A stretch of 64,000 nt of DNA from contig NZ_CP082275.1 in assembly GCF_023746615.1 (NCBI RefSeq), forward strand, positions 3,534,001-3,598,000. The letters are read 5' to 3'. Position 1 is the first letter of the stretch. The number at the start of each line of letters is the position of its first letter. The notes below the pieces were generated by a model. It made no database searches, had not been told where the DNA came from, and saw only the letters and a list, made by a program, of their open reading frames with translations. Positions 16,605 to 24,275 of this stretch are shown piece by piece. The stretch comes from Grimontia kaedaensis. Its GTDB lineage: Bacteria; Pseudomonadota; Gammaproteobacteria; Enterobacterales; Vibrionaceae. The position numbers and the translations under genes are program-made.

Positions 16605-17894
16605 ATGGACGTATTGGTTATTGGCAGCGGCGGCCGTGAACACGCTCTGGCGTGGAAAGTCGCACAGTCTGCAAAAGTTGAGACCGTTTTTGTCGCGCCG
16701 GGCAATGCAGGTACCGCGCTGGAGCCAAAGCTGGAAAATGTCGCCATTGGCGTCGAAGACATCGCAGCGCTGGTCGCTTTTGCTCAGGATAAAAATATCG
16801 GCCTGACCATTGTCGGTCCAGAAGCCCCACTTGTGATTGGTGTGGTTGATGCTTTCCGTGAAGCGGGCTTGCCTATCTTCGGTCCAACCGAAGCTGCTGC
16901 ACAGCTGGAAGGCTCAAAAGCCTTCACCAAAGACTTCCTTGCCCGCCACCAAATCCCGACAGCCGAATACCAGAACTTCACCGAGATTGAGCCTGCACTG
17001 GCGTACGTGCGCGAGAAAGGTGCACCTATCGTCGTGAAAGCTGACGGTCTGGCAGCAGGTAAGGGCGTTATCGTTGCAATGACCCTGGAAGAAGCGGAAA
17101 ACGCGATTCGTGACATGCTGGCAGGCAATGCCTTTGGTGATGCTGGAAGCCGTGTGGTTATCGAGGAATTCCTTGATGGCGAAGAAGCGAGCTTTATCGT
17201 CATGGTTGACGGTGAAAACGTCTTGCCAATGGCGACCAGCCAGGATCACAAGCGTGTCGGTAATGGTGATACTGGCCCAAATACCGGTGGTATGGGCGCG
17301 TACAGCCCGGCACCTGTTGTAACCGCAAACATTCACGATCGCGTGATGAACGAAGTGATTTACCCAACCGTTCGCGGCATGGCGTCGGAGGGTCACCCAT
17401 ACACAGGCTTCCTCTATGCAGGCCTGATGGTGATGGCTGACGGCACACCGAAAGTGATTGAATACAACTGCCGCTTTGGCGACCCAGAAACCCAGCCAAT
17501 CATGCTGCGTCTGCAATCTGATCTGGTTGAACTGTGTGAAGCGGCGGTAGCCGGTAAGCTGGATACCGTGGAGTCCAAGTGGGACCCACGCGCATCAATC
17601 GGTGTTGTACTGGCAGCGGGCGGCTACCCTGCGTCTTACAACAAAGGCGATGTCATTTCTGGCTTGCCAACCACTGAACTGGATGCTGCGAAAGTGTTCC
17701 ATGCAGGGACGGCAGAAAAAGACGCAAATGTTGTGACTGCTGGCGGTCGTGTGCTGTGTGCGACTGCGATGGGTGACACTGTTTCAGAAGCGCAAAAACG
17801 TGCTTACGAATTGGCCACACAAATCAGTTGGGATGGCATGTTCCACCGTGATGACATTGGCTACCGTGCGATTGCACGTGAGCAGGGCGAATAA
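16605..17894 (+). CDS. purD: phosphoribosylamine-glycine ligase
   Basis: 429 residues, identical in length to E. coli PurD. It joins phosphoribosylamine and glycine with ATP, the second step of purine synthesis. The opening V-L-V-I-G-S-G-G-R-E-H-A-L-A-W is the N-domain signature; the ATP-grasp core has A-D-G-L-A-A-G-K-G-V, and R-F-G-D-P-E-T-Q is the family pattern near residue 290. The ATG at 16605 has GAAGGA upstream and gives the family start, 18 bases inside the longer frame. It is in the purHD operon and ends at a strong terminator. Confidence 0.98.
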   Translation: MDVLVIGSGGREHALAWKVAQSAKVETVFVAPGNAGTALEPKLENVAIGVEDIAALVAFAQDKNIGLTIVGPEAPLVIGVVDAFREAGLPIFGPTEAAAQLEGSKAFTKDFLARHQIPTAEYQNFTEIEPALAYVREKGAPIVVKADGLAAGKGVIVAMTLEEAENAIRDMLAGNAFGDAGSRVVIEEFLDGEEASFIVMVDGENVLPMATSQDHKRVGNGDTGPNTGGMGAYSPAPVVTANIHDRVMNEVIYPTVRGMASEGHPYTGFLYAGLMVMADGTPKVIEYNCRFGDPETQPIMLRLQSDLVELCEAAVAGKLDTVESKWDPRASIGVVLAAGGYPASYNKGDVISGLPTTELDAAKVFHAGTAEKDANVVTAGGRVLCATAMGDTVSEAQKRAYELATQISWDGMFHRDDIGYRAIAREQGE

Positions 17895-17926
17895 TCCCTC
17901 AAGCTCAAATGCTGCACTAAAACCTC

Positions 17927-17955
17927 AAAACGCGCCACTCGGCGCGTTTTTTCTT
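17927..17955. terminator. intrinsic terminator of purD (bidirectional)
   Basis: AAAACGCGCC (17927-17936), loop ACTC, GGCGCGTTTT (17941-17950), then more T. The A-rich left side also makes it usable for the leftward DUF1481 gene ending at 17973. Confidence 0.92.
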
Positions 17956-17972
17956 TCAGGGAGAAGCGAACT

Positions 17973-18653
17973 TTAGAATTCCGGTCTTTCGAAACAATCT
18001 GCGCTGTCATTATCCAGCACGATAATGGTTTCTGCCGTATTCGTGTTACGGCCGACTTTGCCGACAGCGGCGATGAAATTATCTGCTTTCTTCAGCCTGT
18101 GCAGTATGTAATCTGGAAACTCTGCACCAAATTTCAGTGTTTTTACATCACCAGAACCACACTCTTCAAACACCCCTTCGTTCCAATAGCCCTGAAAGAA
18201 GTTTTTGCTGTTCTTTCCAAGTGCCTGAGCGGTTTCTAAAGCTTTTTCTGCCTGTTTGTAATAACGCACCAGCTCAGTACTCCTAATGGGTAACAAGGCA
18301 CCATCCAGACGATACTGCTGGTATACCGCCTGCCCTTCCGAATCATAACGAATCAGCACCGACTGGTGTTTCAACTCGCCATCAATCAAGATATTTCCTT
18401 CGCGCTGAATTTCACGCACCACGCCCTTGCGCCAGCGATATTCAGACGAATACTGGACATTGTCACCCATCATCACAAGTTCAGTGAGAGTTTCAGGAAA
18501 GCGTTGACGTTCATCGAGCCAGAAAATACTGGTGGCATCACCTTGCACAGTGGCAGTGACGGTTTGAACAGGAGGTTGGATTTTCTCTGTCGAGCTACAG
18601 CCCGCCAAAGTAAGAATAAGAGATGAAACAAGAAGAGACGCTTTAACGCGCAT
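17973..18653 (-). CDS. DUF1481 lipoprotein
   Basis: 226 residues from the ATG at 18653. The N-terminus M-R-V-K-A-S-L-L-V-S-S-L-I-L-T-L-A-G-C is a lipoprotein signal peptide with lipobox L-A-G-C, so the mature protein is attached to a membrane on the periplasmic side. The rest fits the DUF1481 family, whose gene usually stands next to hupA; its function is unknown. The likely ribosome binding site GGCGGA lies in one arm of a hairpin just after hupA, so translation may be limited. It lies 41 bases after the hupA stop and is probably on the same transcript. Confidence 0.85.
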   Translation of the reverse strand: MRVKASLLVSSLILTLAGCSSTEKIQPPVQTVTATVQGDATSIFWLDERQRFPETLTELVMMGDNVQYSSEYRWRKGVVREIQREGNILIDGELKHQSVLIRYDSEGQAVYQQYRLDGALLPIRSTELVRYYKQAEKALETAQALGKNSKNFFQGYWNEGVFEECGSGDVKTLKFGAEFPDYILHRLKKADNFIAAVGKVGRNTNTAETIIVLDNDSADCFERPEF

Positions 18654-18659
18654 AAATAT

Positions 18660-18686
18660 CCGCCAAAACAAGAACTGCTTTGGCGG
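18660..18686 (-). promoter_or_regulatory. hairpin between hupA and DUF1481 gene
   Basis: CCGCCAAA (18660-18667) and TTTGGCGG (18679-18686) form a perfect 8-bp stem with an 11-base loop. On the leftward transcript the second arm contains GGCGG, the probable ribosome binding site of the DUF1481 gene, so the hairpin could hide it or mark the hupA 3' end. Confidence 0.65.
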
Positions 18687-18694
18687 AGTATAAC

Positions 18695-18967
18695 TTACTT
18701 AACTGCGTCTTTAAGCGCTTTGCCTGCAACAAACGCTGGAACGTTTGCAGCTGCAATTTGGATTTCCTGACCAGTTTGTGGGTTACGGCCAGTGCGCGCA
18801 GCACGGTGGTTAACTTTAAACGTACCGAAACCGATCAGTTGAACCTGGTCACCGTCTTTCAGTGCACCTTCGATACCCGCTAGAGTTGCTTCTAGTGCAG
18901 CTTTAGCTTGTGCTTTAGACAGGTCTGCTTTTTCAGCAATCAGGTCGATCAAGTTGGTCTTGTTCAT
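18695..18967 (-). CDS. hupA: DNA-binding protein HU-alpha
   Basis: 90 residues, the standard HU length. It is an abundant nucleoid protein that binds and bends DNA without sequence preference as a homo- or heterodimer. The start M-N-K-T-N-L-I-D-L-I-A-E-K-A is typical, and the DNA-binding arm reads R-T-G-R-N-P-Q-T-G-Q-E-I near residues 55-66. The ATG at 18967, with AGAAGGGA upstream, is preferred over an in-frame start at 19000. The purHD-DUF1481-hupA neighbourhood is conserved in gammaproteobacteria. No standard terminator follows before the DUF1481 gene. Confidence 0.97.
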   Translation of the reverse strand: MNKTNLIDLIAEKADLSKAQAKAALEATLAGIEGALKDGDQVQLIGFGTFKVNHRAARTGRNPQTGQEIQIAAANVPAFVAGKALKDAVK

Positions 18968-19202
18968 TAGGTCTTCCCTTCTTAGGTTTTCTTGAGACAA
19001 GTGAACTCTAATTCAAAAGAAGCCCGACTGGCAAAGGTTTGTGGCGCTACAAGTGACTGTATGCAGAGTCTTTAACCACAAACTGAGCGCATCCTCACAA
19101 AATATTGGGTATATTTTGGCGGCAACTCTTGTATTTACTGCCCTCAGACCCGATCTTTGGCGCTACTATTGGCCCTGTTTATTACATTTACGCTGGAAAA
19201 CG

Positions 19203-20381
19203 ATGATCCTGCTATTCATGTTTGTGGCACTTTCTATAGGTGTCTCATTTATCTGTTCGGTGCTCGAAGCGGTGCTTTTGAGTATTACCCCAAGTTATCT
19301 CGCCCAAATGCGACAGCAAGGTCACCCGGCCGCCGGACGTCTGTCTTCACTGAAAGATGATATCGACCGTCCATTGGCTTCTATTCTGACCCTGAACACG
19401 ATCGCTCACACCGTGGGTGCAGCAGCATCCGGTGCACAAGCAGCAAAAGTCTTCGGTGATGCCTGGCTGGGTGTCTTCTCCGGTGTGCTGACGCTAGCGA
19501 TTCTGGTGTTGTCTGAAATTGTGCCAAAAACCATTGGTGCGACCTACTGGCGTCAATTGGCTCCGGGCGCAGCGACCGTTTTGCGTTGGATGGTTTGGGC
19601 ACTAACCCCTTTCGTTTGGGCTTCTGAGCAACTGACCCGTCGACTGGCGCACGGTAAAGAACAACCAAAGCTGCGTGATGAAATCTCTGCGATGGCTATG
19701 TTAGCGAAAGAAAGTGGCGAGCTGGAAGATGACGAGTCCACTATGCTGACTAATCTGCTGAGCCTTCGCGACGTGCCGGTTACCAAGCTGATGACACCTC
19801 GTCCTGTTCTGTTCCGTGTTGATGCCACCATGACCATTGAGGACTTTCTGCGTGAGCACCACGACACGCCGTTTTCCCGCCCGCTGGTTTATGCAGAATC
19901 ACGTGACAATATTCTGGGCTTTGTACACCGTCTTGAGCTGTTTTCCGCCAGCCAGCACGGCAAAGGTCAGAAGCAACTTGGCAGCCTGATGCGTCCAATC
20001 CCAGTGGTTCATGATTCCACTATCGTGCCGAAAGCGTTTGACCGCCTGATGGCTCAGCGCTCTCAACTGGCGCTGATTGTTGACGAGTATGGCGACGTTC
20101 AGGGCATCATCACACTGGAAGATATCTTTGAACACTTGATGGGCAAAGAAATCATGGACGAGGCAGACAAGACCTCTAACATGCAGGCGCTTGCGCATGA
20201 ACGCTGGGAAGACTGGAAAGAAGCCCACGGCGTGATTGAAAGCAAAGATGATGACGAGGAAGAAGCGGAAAAAGCGGCTGAAGAATTAGTGGAAGCCTCA
20301 GAAAAAGAAGAGGTCACTGAAAAGAACAGCGAGGACGGGAAATCGATCTCACTGAACGATGAAGAAAAAACCTCAAAGTAA
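19203..20381 (+). CDS. CNNM/DUF21 transmembrane protein with CBS domains
   Basis: 392 residues from the ATG at 19203 (GGAAAA upstream). The N-terminal DUF21/CNNM domain (about 1-175) has 3-4 hydrophobic segments with the conserved I-L-T-L-N-T-I-A-H-T-V-G-A motif near residue 60; two CBS motifs follow, around V-T-K-L-M-T-P-R-P-V and L-I-V-D-E-Y-G-D-V-Q-G-I. The last 70 residues are a highly charged Glu/Lys tail. Homologues move or sense magnesium or other divalent cations across the inner membrane; older records call them hemolysin-like. It lacks the CorC-HlyC cytosolic domain at the end. The exact ion is unknown. Confidence 0.88.
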   Translation: MILLFMFVALSIGVSFICSVLEAVLLSITPSYLAQMRQQGHPAAGRLSSLKDDIDRPLASILTLNTIAHTVGAAASGAQAAKVFGDAWLGVFSGVLTLAILVLSEIVPKTIGATYWRQLAPGAATVLRWMVWALTPFVWASEQLTRRLAHGKEQPKLRDEISAMAMLAKESGELEDDESTMLTNLLSLRDVPVTKLMTPRPVLFRVDATMTIEDFLREHHDTPFSRPLVYAESRDNILGFVHRLELFSASQHGKGQKQLGSLMRPIPVVHDSTIVPKAFDRLMAQRSQLALIVDEYGDVQGIITLEDIFEHLMGKEIMDEADKTSNMQALAHERWEDWKEAHGVIESKDDDEEEAEKAAEELVEASEKEEVTEKNSEDGKSISLNDEEKTSK

Positions 20382-20394
20382 TCGACACCAAAAG

Positions 20395-20420
20395 AAAACG
20401 GGCCATCAGGCCCGTTTTTT
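20395..20420 (+). terminator. intrinsic terminator after the CNNM gene
   Basis: ACGGGCC (20398-20404), loop ATCA, GGCCCGT (20409-20415) followed by TTTTT. Confidence 0.92.
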
Positions 20421-20442
20421 ATTTTATCTGTGCCATGCTGGC

Positions 20443-21030
20443 TTAGAGTGATAAACCGAGGTTACTCACGCCTTCTTCACGCAATTCATTGCGAATGCCG
20501 CGAATCATCTCAACATCACGATCTTCTGCTTCTTTCAGTGCACGGAAGATAGCCCACTGCATATCCCACTCAGCACACACAGATTCCATTTCTTTCTGGT
20601 TCTCGTTCGTCACTTCAACGCCGGTTTGCGCTTCTTCAAGCTGTGCCACACTCGCCACTGATTGCTGGCTGACTTTCAGCACAGACTCTAGCAACAAGTC
20701 GCGGTCCAGCAGCGTGTGGATCAGCGTCGACATCGACACACAGGCATCAATCGCTGGGTAAACCAGATAAATATCGAATTCTTCCGTGGTCGGGATAAGC
20801 TCTTCCAGCTTCTCCAGTTGACGCTCAAAGTTGATTTTGGCGTTCTTAACCGTCAACACTTCCCAAACTGCATCCAAAAGCTGGCGGAATGCCTGAGGCT
20901 CCGCAAACTCAGTTTGTTGGCAAAAAGCCGCGTAGTTGGGATACATGCGCTCCACCAGCGCCGTCATAAAAGTGATATGCTGCCATGAGTCGAGTTTTTC
21001 GAGTCGCAGCTGGATCGGATTCTGTAACAT
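20443..21030 (-). CDS. yjaG: YjaG family protein (DUF416)
   Basis: 195 residues matching the DUF416/YjaG family over its full length: P-I-Q-L-R-L-E-K-L-D-S-W-Q near the start, E-R-M-Y-P-N-Y near residue 27, and the conserved acidic tail. It is predicted all-helical, cytosolic and without membrane segments or signal peptide. The function is unknown; the gene commonly sits near hupA and hemE in Vibrio and enteric genomes, as here. It converges on the CNNM gene and is divergent from the dehydrogenase gene. Confidence 0.9.
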   Translation of the reverse strand: MLQNPIQLRLEKLDSWQHITFMTALVERMYPNYAAFCQQTEFAEPQAFRQLLDAVWEVLTVKNAKINFERQLEKLEELIPTTEEFDIYLVYPAIDACVSMSTLIHTLLDRDLLLESVLKVSQQSVASVAQLEEAQTGVEVTNENQKEMESVCAEWDMQWAIFRALKEAEDRDVEMIRGIRNELREEGVSNLGLSL

Positions 21031-21123
21031 GGTCTGCCGTCTACAGTGATTGCCGACGTGTAATGCCGGATAGGATTTCCGCGCAAGTGTACTTTATATA
21101 CTGCAATAGCAAAAGGAACAGAT

Positions 21124-22029
21124 TTGAACCATCTTTATCTTTGCTCAGCCCAACAAAAACGTTATCTGGCGTTATTGGAAGACGCCGCCCTACCTGATCT
21201 GCAAATCACCGAAGATATCAGCAAAGCCAATATCATCCTCGCCGACCCGCCGAAATTCGCGCCCGAGCTTGAAAAGGCAGAGAATCTTCAATGGTTGCAG
21301 TCGACCTTTGCGGGTTGTGACGCCCTGTTTGCCAAACCAAGAACTGACTACCAGCTCACCAATGTGCGTGGGATTTTCGGCCCCTTGATGTCGGAGTATG
21401 TTATCGGTCAGCTTCTGACATTAACCCGCCATTTTGCCCATTACCGCGATGCACAGCTTGAAAGTAGATGGTCACCAGTGCCTTATCAGGGCCTGACCGG
21501 AAAATGCATGGTGATACTTGGAACAGGCTCGATTGGTGCGCATGTTGCTAAGACCGCACGTCACTTTGGGATGCAGGTGATGGGTGTGAGCCGCTCAGGA
21601 AAAGCCGTAGAAGGGTTCGATAACGTCATCACCAACGCCAAGATGACAGAGGCTTTTTCCAAAGCAGATGTGATTGTCTCAGTGTTACCTTCCACGCCGG
21701 AAACCAGAGGCTTACTCAACCGGGATACGCTATCTGCTTGCAAACAAGCCATTCTGTTTAACGTTGGCCGCGGACCTGTGCTGGAAGAAGAAGGTCTCCT
21801 CGACGCTATCAAAGACGGAAACATCCAGCATGCGGTGTTGGATGTATTCAGCAAAGAGCCGCTCGCACCTGAGCACCCGTTTTGGACGCATCCTTTCATT
21901 ACGGTAACTCCTCATATTTCTGCCGAGAGTTTCCCGGAACAAGTGTTTGGTATTTTCGTCGACAACTACACGCGCTGGCAAAATGGCGAGCCATTAAACT
22001 ATCAGATGGACTTCACGCTGGGGTATTGA
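21124..22029 (+). CDS. D-2-hydroxyacid dehydrogenase
   Basis: 301 residues. It belongs to the NAD(P)-dependent D-isomer 2-hydroxyacid dehydrogenase family, which interconverts 2-keto and D-2-hydroxy acids in the cytosol. The Rossmann loop is G-T-G-S-I-G near residue 139; the catalytic residues are seen as R in N-V-G-R-G, E in S-K-E-P-L, and H in T-P-H-I-S-A. The start is a TTG with AAAGGAA upstream; no ATG lies in a better place. The substrate could be glyoxylate or hydroxypyruvate, as in the GhrA group, but this cannot be decided by reading. Its TGA overlaps the ATG of the next gene. Confidence 0.88.
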   Translation: MNHLYLCSAQQKRYLALLEDAALPDLQITEDISKANIILADPPKFAPELEKAENLQWLQSTFAGCDALFAKPRTDYQLTNVRGIFGPLMSEYVIGQLLTLTRHFAHYRDAQLESRWSPVPYQGLTGKCMVILGTGSIGAHVAKTARHFGMQVMGVSRSGKAVEGFDNVITNAKMTEAFSKADVIVSVLPSTPETRGLLNRDTLSACKQAILFNVGRGPVLEEEGLLDAIKDGNIQHAVLDVFSKEPLAPEHPFWTHPFITVTPHISAESFPEQVFGIFVDNYTRWQNGEPLNYQMDFTLGY

Positions 22030-22613
22030 TGACAAACACGCCTTTAGGAATCTTGTTGAAAGAGGTGCAAGAGTGCCACCACTGCGAAGCCCATTTACCA
22101 TTGGGTCCGCGTCCTGTGGTGCAAGCTGAGTATTCCGCTAGGTTGCTGATTATTGGTCAGGCACCAGGAACCCGCGTGCATGAAACGGGGATTCCGTGGA
22201 ATGACCCCAGCGGTGATCGGCTGCGTGAATGGCTTCAGATGGATAAAGAAAGATTCTATGACCCTGCTCAGGTCGCCATCATGCCGATGGGATTTTGCTA
22301 TCCGGGTCGAGGTAATTCTGGCGATCTGCCGCCAAGACCCGAGTGCGCACCCAAGTGGCATGCAGCGATTAAGTCGCATCTTCCCAATGTGGAACTGACC
22401 CTTCTGATTGGCGATTATGCGCAGCGCTATTATCTGGAAGGGAAGCCCAAAACCCTGACTGAAACGGTGAAAGCCAACGCTAACTGGTCACCGGACTTTA
22501 TCGCGCTACCCCACCCCTCTCCCCGTAATAACCTGTGGTTGAGGAAAAATCCGTGGTTTGAAGCGGAGATCCTGCCTATCTTGAGAAAAAGCACTGATCA
22601 GCTTTTCTCATGA
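22029..22613 (+). CDS. uracil-DNA glycosylase-like superfamily protein
   Basis: 194 residues with the uracil-DNA glycosylase fold. Motif 1 is G-Q-A-P-G-T-R-V-H near residue 42, with a following G-I-P-W-N-D-P-S-G-D-R-L-R, and the closing motif is L-P-H-P-S-P-R-N near 159, where the classical enzyme has H-P-S-P. An early pair C-H-H-C (about 17-20) recalls the Fe-S cysteines of family 4/5 members, but the full four-cysteine set is not complete. It may excise damaged or deaminated bases, though many members of this group are untested. It starts in overlap with the dehydrogenase stop, so the two are coupled. Confidence 0.82.
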   Translation: MTNTPLGILLKEVQECHHCEAHLPLGPRPVVQAEYSARLLIIGQAPGTRVHETGIPWNDPSGDRLREWLQMDKERFYDPAQVAIMPMGFCYPGRGNSGDLPPRPECAPKWHAAIKSHLPNVELTLLIGDYAQRYYLEGKPKTLTETVKANANWSPDFIALPHPSPRNNLWLRKNPWFEAEILPILRKSTDQLFS

Positions 22614-22696
22614 CAATCAGCTTTTTTCTGAACATTAAGTCACACTGAATAGTTATTAAACTTTAATAACTTGATTTATAAGAATTTAATTGTTTC

Positions 22697-22730
22697 GTAC
22701 AGCTTTGCGAGGAATTTTCCCGGTGAACCT
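22697..22730. repeat. 34-base palindrome-bearing repeat, copy A
   Basis: It begins GTACAGCTTT and contains the near-palindrome GGAATTTTCC, then GTGAACC. It matches copy B at 26 of 34 positions by direct alignment without gaps. Confidence 0.7.
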
Positions 22731-22883
22731 AACTGATAAGATTTTGGTAAAATAACGAAGAAAATTCGTTCCTCAATAATTCGCTCAGCATTTAGCAAGT
22801 CAAACAGCTTTAACCTGTACACCATTTTTAAAACGAAAGAGCGAACTATCTAATCATTTGTTTTTAAATGAAATAGATGTCAT

Positions 22884-22917
22884 GTACAGCTTTCTTAGGA
22901 AAATTCCTGATGAACCC
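22884..22917. repeat. 34-base palindrome-bearing repeat, copy B
   Basis: It begins GTACAGCTTT, contains the perfect palindrome AGGAAAATTCCT and ends ATGAACCC. It is flanked by TGTACAG on the left and CTGTACA on the right, so the whole unit is a nested inverted repeat of about 41 bases. Confidence 0.75.
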
Positions 22918-22934
22918 TGTACAGGACGATAGAA

Positions 22935-22962
22935 ACGAAAAAGGCCAGCATCTGCTGGCCTT
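22935..22962 (-). terminator. intrinsic terminator of hemE
   Basis: AAGGCCAGCA (22941-22950) and TGCTGGCCTT (22953-22962) form a 10-bp stem; on the leftward transcript it is followed by TTTCGTTTC. Confidence 0.9.
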
Positions 22963-22979
22963 AATAAACGTATACTGTG

Positions 22980-24044
22980 TTACTTGTGGTAAGGCTTGGA
23001 AAGCTCGTGTACCGCATCCACAAACACGCCTGCATTTTCAGGCGGTACGTCCAAGTGAATGCCGTGACCCAAATTGAACACATGGCCAGTACCATCACCG
23101 AAACCTTCCAGAATCGTCGCCACTTCCTGACGGATACGCTCTGGTGATGCGTAAAGCATGGATGGGTCCATGTTGCCTTGCAGCGCAACTTTGTCACCGA
23201 TACGCCGCTTAGCGTCTACCATATCAATGGTCCAGTCCAAACCCACACCATCACAGCCTGTTGCGGCAATTTTCTCTAGCCACATACCGCCGTTTTTGGT
23301 GAACAGGGTGACCGGTACACGACGGCCATCGTTTTCACGGATCAGGCCATCAACAATCTTGTGCATGTATTGCAGCGAGAAGTCGTTGTAATCACGTGGG
23401 GTCAGCACACCACCCCAAGTATCAAAGACCATCACTGACTGCGCACCCGCTTTGATTTGTGCGTTCAGGTAGTCAATCACACTGTCTGCCAACTTATCCA
23501 GCAACAGATGCAGGGTTTGTGGTTCGGCGTACATCATCTTTTTGATTTTGGTAAAGGCTTTTGAGCTGCCGCCTTCAACCATATAAGTCGCCAATGTCCA
23601 TGGGCTGCCAGAGAAACCAATCAGCGGCACTTTACCTTCCAGACCTTTACGGATAGTACGAACTGCATTCATCACGTATTGCAGTTCACCTTCCGGATCT
23701 GGCAGACCGATTTTTTCCACGTCAGCTTTACAGGTGATTGGGCGCTCGAATTTCGGGCCTTCACCGGTTTCGAAGTAAAGACCCAGACCCATCGCATCTG
23801 GAATGGTCAGAATATCGGAGAACAGGATAGCCGCGTCCAGATCGTATCGGCGCAGTGGCTGAAGGGTCACTTCACAAGCCAGTTCAGCATTTTTACACAA
23901 TGACATAAAGTCGCCAGCTTCAGCGCGGGTTGCCTTGTACTCAGGCAGATAGCGGCCAGCCTGACGCATCATCCATACCGGTGTGTAATCTACCGGTTCC
24001 TTCAACAGCGCACGCAAATAACGGTCATTCTTTAGTTCTGTCAT
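22980..24044 (-). CDS. hemE: uroporphyrinogen decarboxylase
   Basis: 354 residues, the E. coli length. It decarboxylates the four acetate side chains of uroporphyrinogen III to give coproporphyrinogen III in heme synthesis. Family signatures are W-M-M-R-Q-A-G-R-Y-L-P-E-Y near residue 23 and G-F-S-G-S-P-W-T-L-A near 145, with V-F-D-T-W-G-G near 205. The upstream region has TACAAT (read leftward, 24079-24074) as a possible -10 box but no clear -35. In Vibrio cholerae I recall nudC as the adjacent gene; here the aco block separates them. Confidence 0.98.
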   Translation of the reverse strand: MTELKNDRYLRALLKEPVDYTPVWMMRQAGRYLPEYKATRAEAGDFMSLCKNAELACEVTLQPLRRYDLDAAILFSDILTIPDAMGLGLYFETGEGPKFERPITCKADVEKIGLPDPEGELQYVMNAVRTIRKGLEGKVPLIGFSGSPWTLATYMVEGGSSKAFTKIKKMMYAEPQTLHLLLDKLADSVIDYLNAQIKAGAQSVMVFDTWGGVLTPRDYNDFSLQYMHKIVDGLIRENDGRRVPVTLFTKNGGMWLEKIAATGCDGVGLDWTIDMVDAKRRIGDKVALQGNMDPSMLYASPERIRQEVATILEGFGDGTGHVFNLGHGIHLDVPPENAGVFVDAVHELSKPYHK

Positions 24045-24235
24045 TGTCTACATCCTGCAAGTTTGGTGGCGGTATTGTACCACCCTCTGAGGACAACAAA
24101 AGACACCCTTTGTGGAGGCGATCATAAATATTGTCTCTAGTGATACCGTACATTTGCCGGATCTTTAATGACATGTTAAATATTTGCACAAATAACAAAA
24201 TGTCTGACAGACACTACCCATAATCGCATCTTACT

Positions 24236-24262
24236 CCCGCCTCCCTACGGCGGGTTTTTTTT
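24236..24262 (+). terminator. orphan rightward terminator between hemE and acoR
   Basis: CCCGCC (24236-24241), 7-base loop, GGCGGG (24249-24254), then eight T. It reads rightward, but the nearest protein genes on both sides are leftward, and the closest rightward gene ends 1.6 kb upstream. On the leftward strand the hairpin lacks a T-run, so it is a poor terminator for acoR. Confidence 0.8.
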
Positions 24263-24275
24263 GCTTGTTTTCGAC

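Larger units (their letters stand above)
22614..22979. other. 366-base AT-rich gap between convergent genes
   Basis: No gene is supported. It contains two copies of a 34-base repeat (22697-22730 and 22884-22917), a shorter related inverted pair ACAG...CTGT (22804-22818), and the hemE terminator. The rest is AT-rich. Placement between convergent genes is typical of extragenic repeat elements. Confidence 0.6.
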
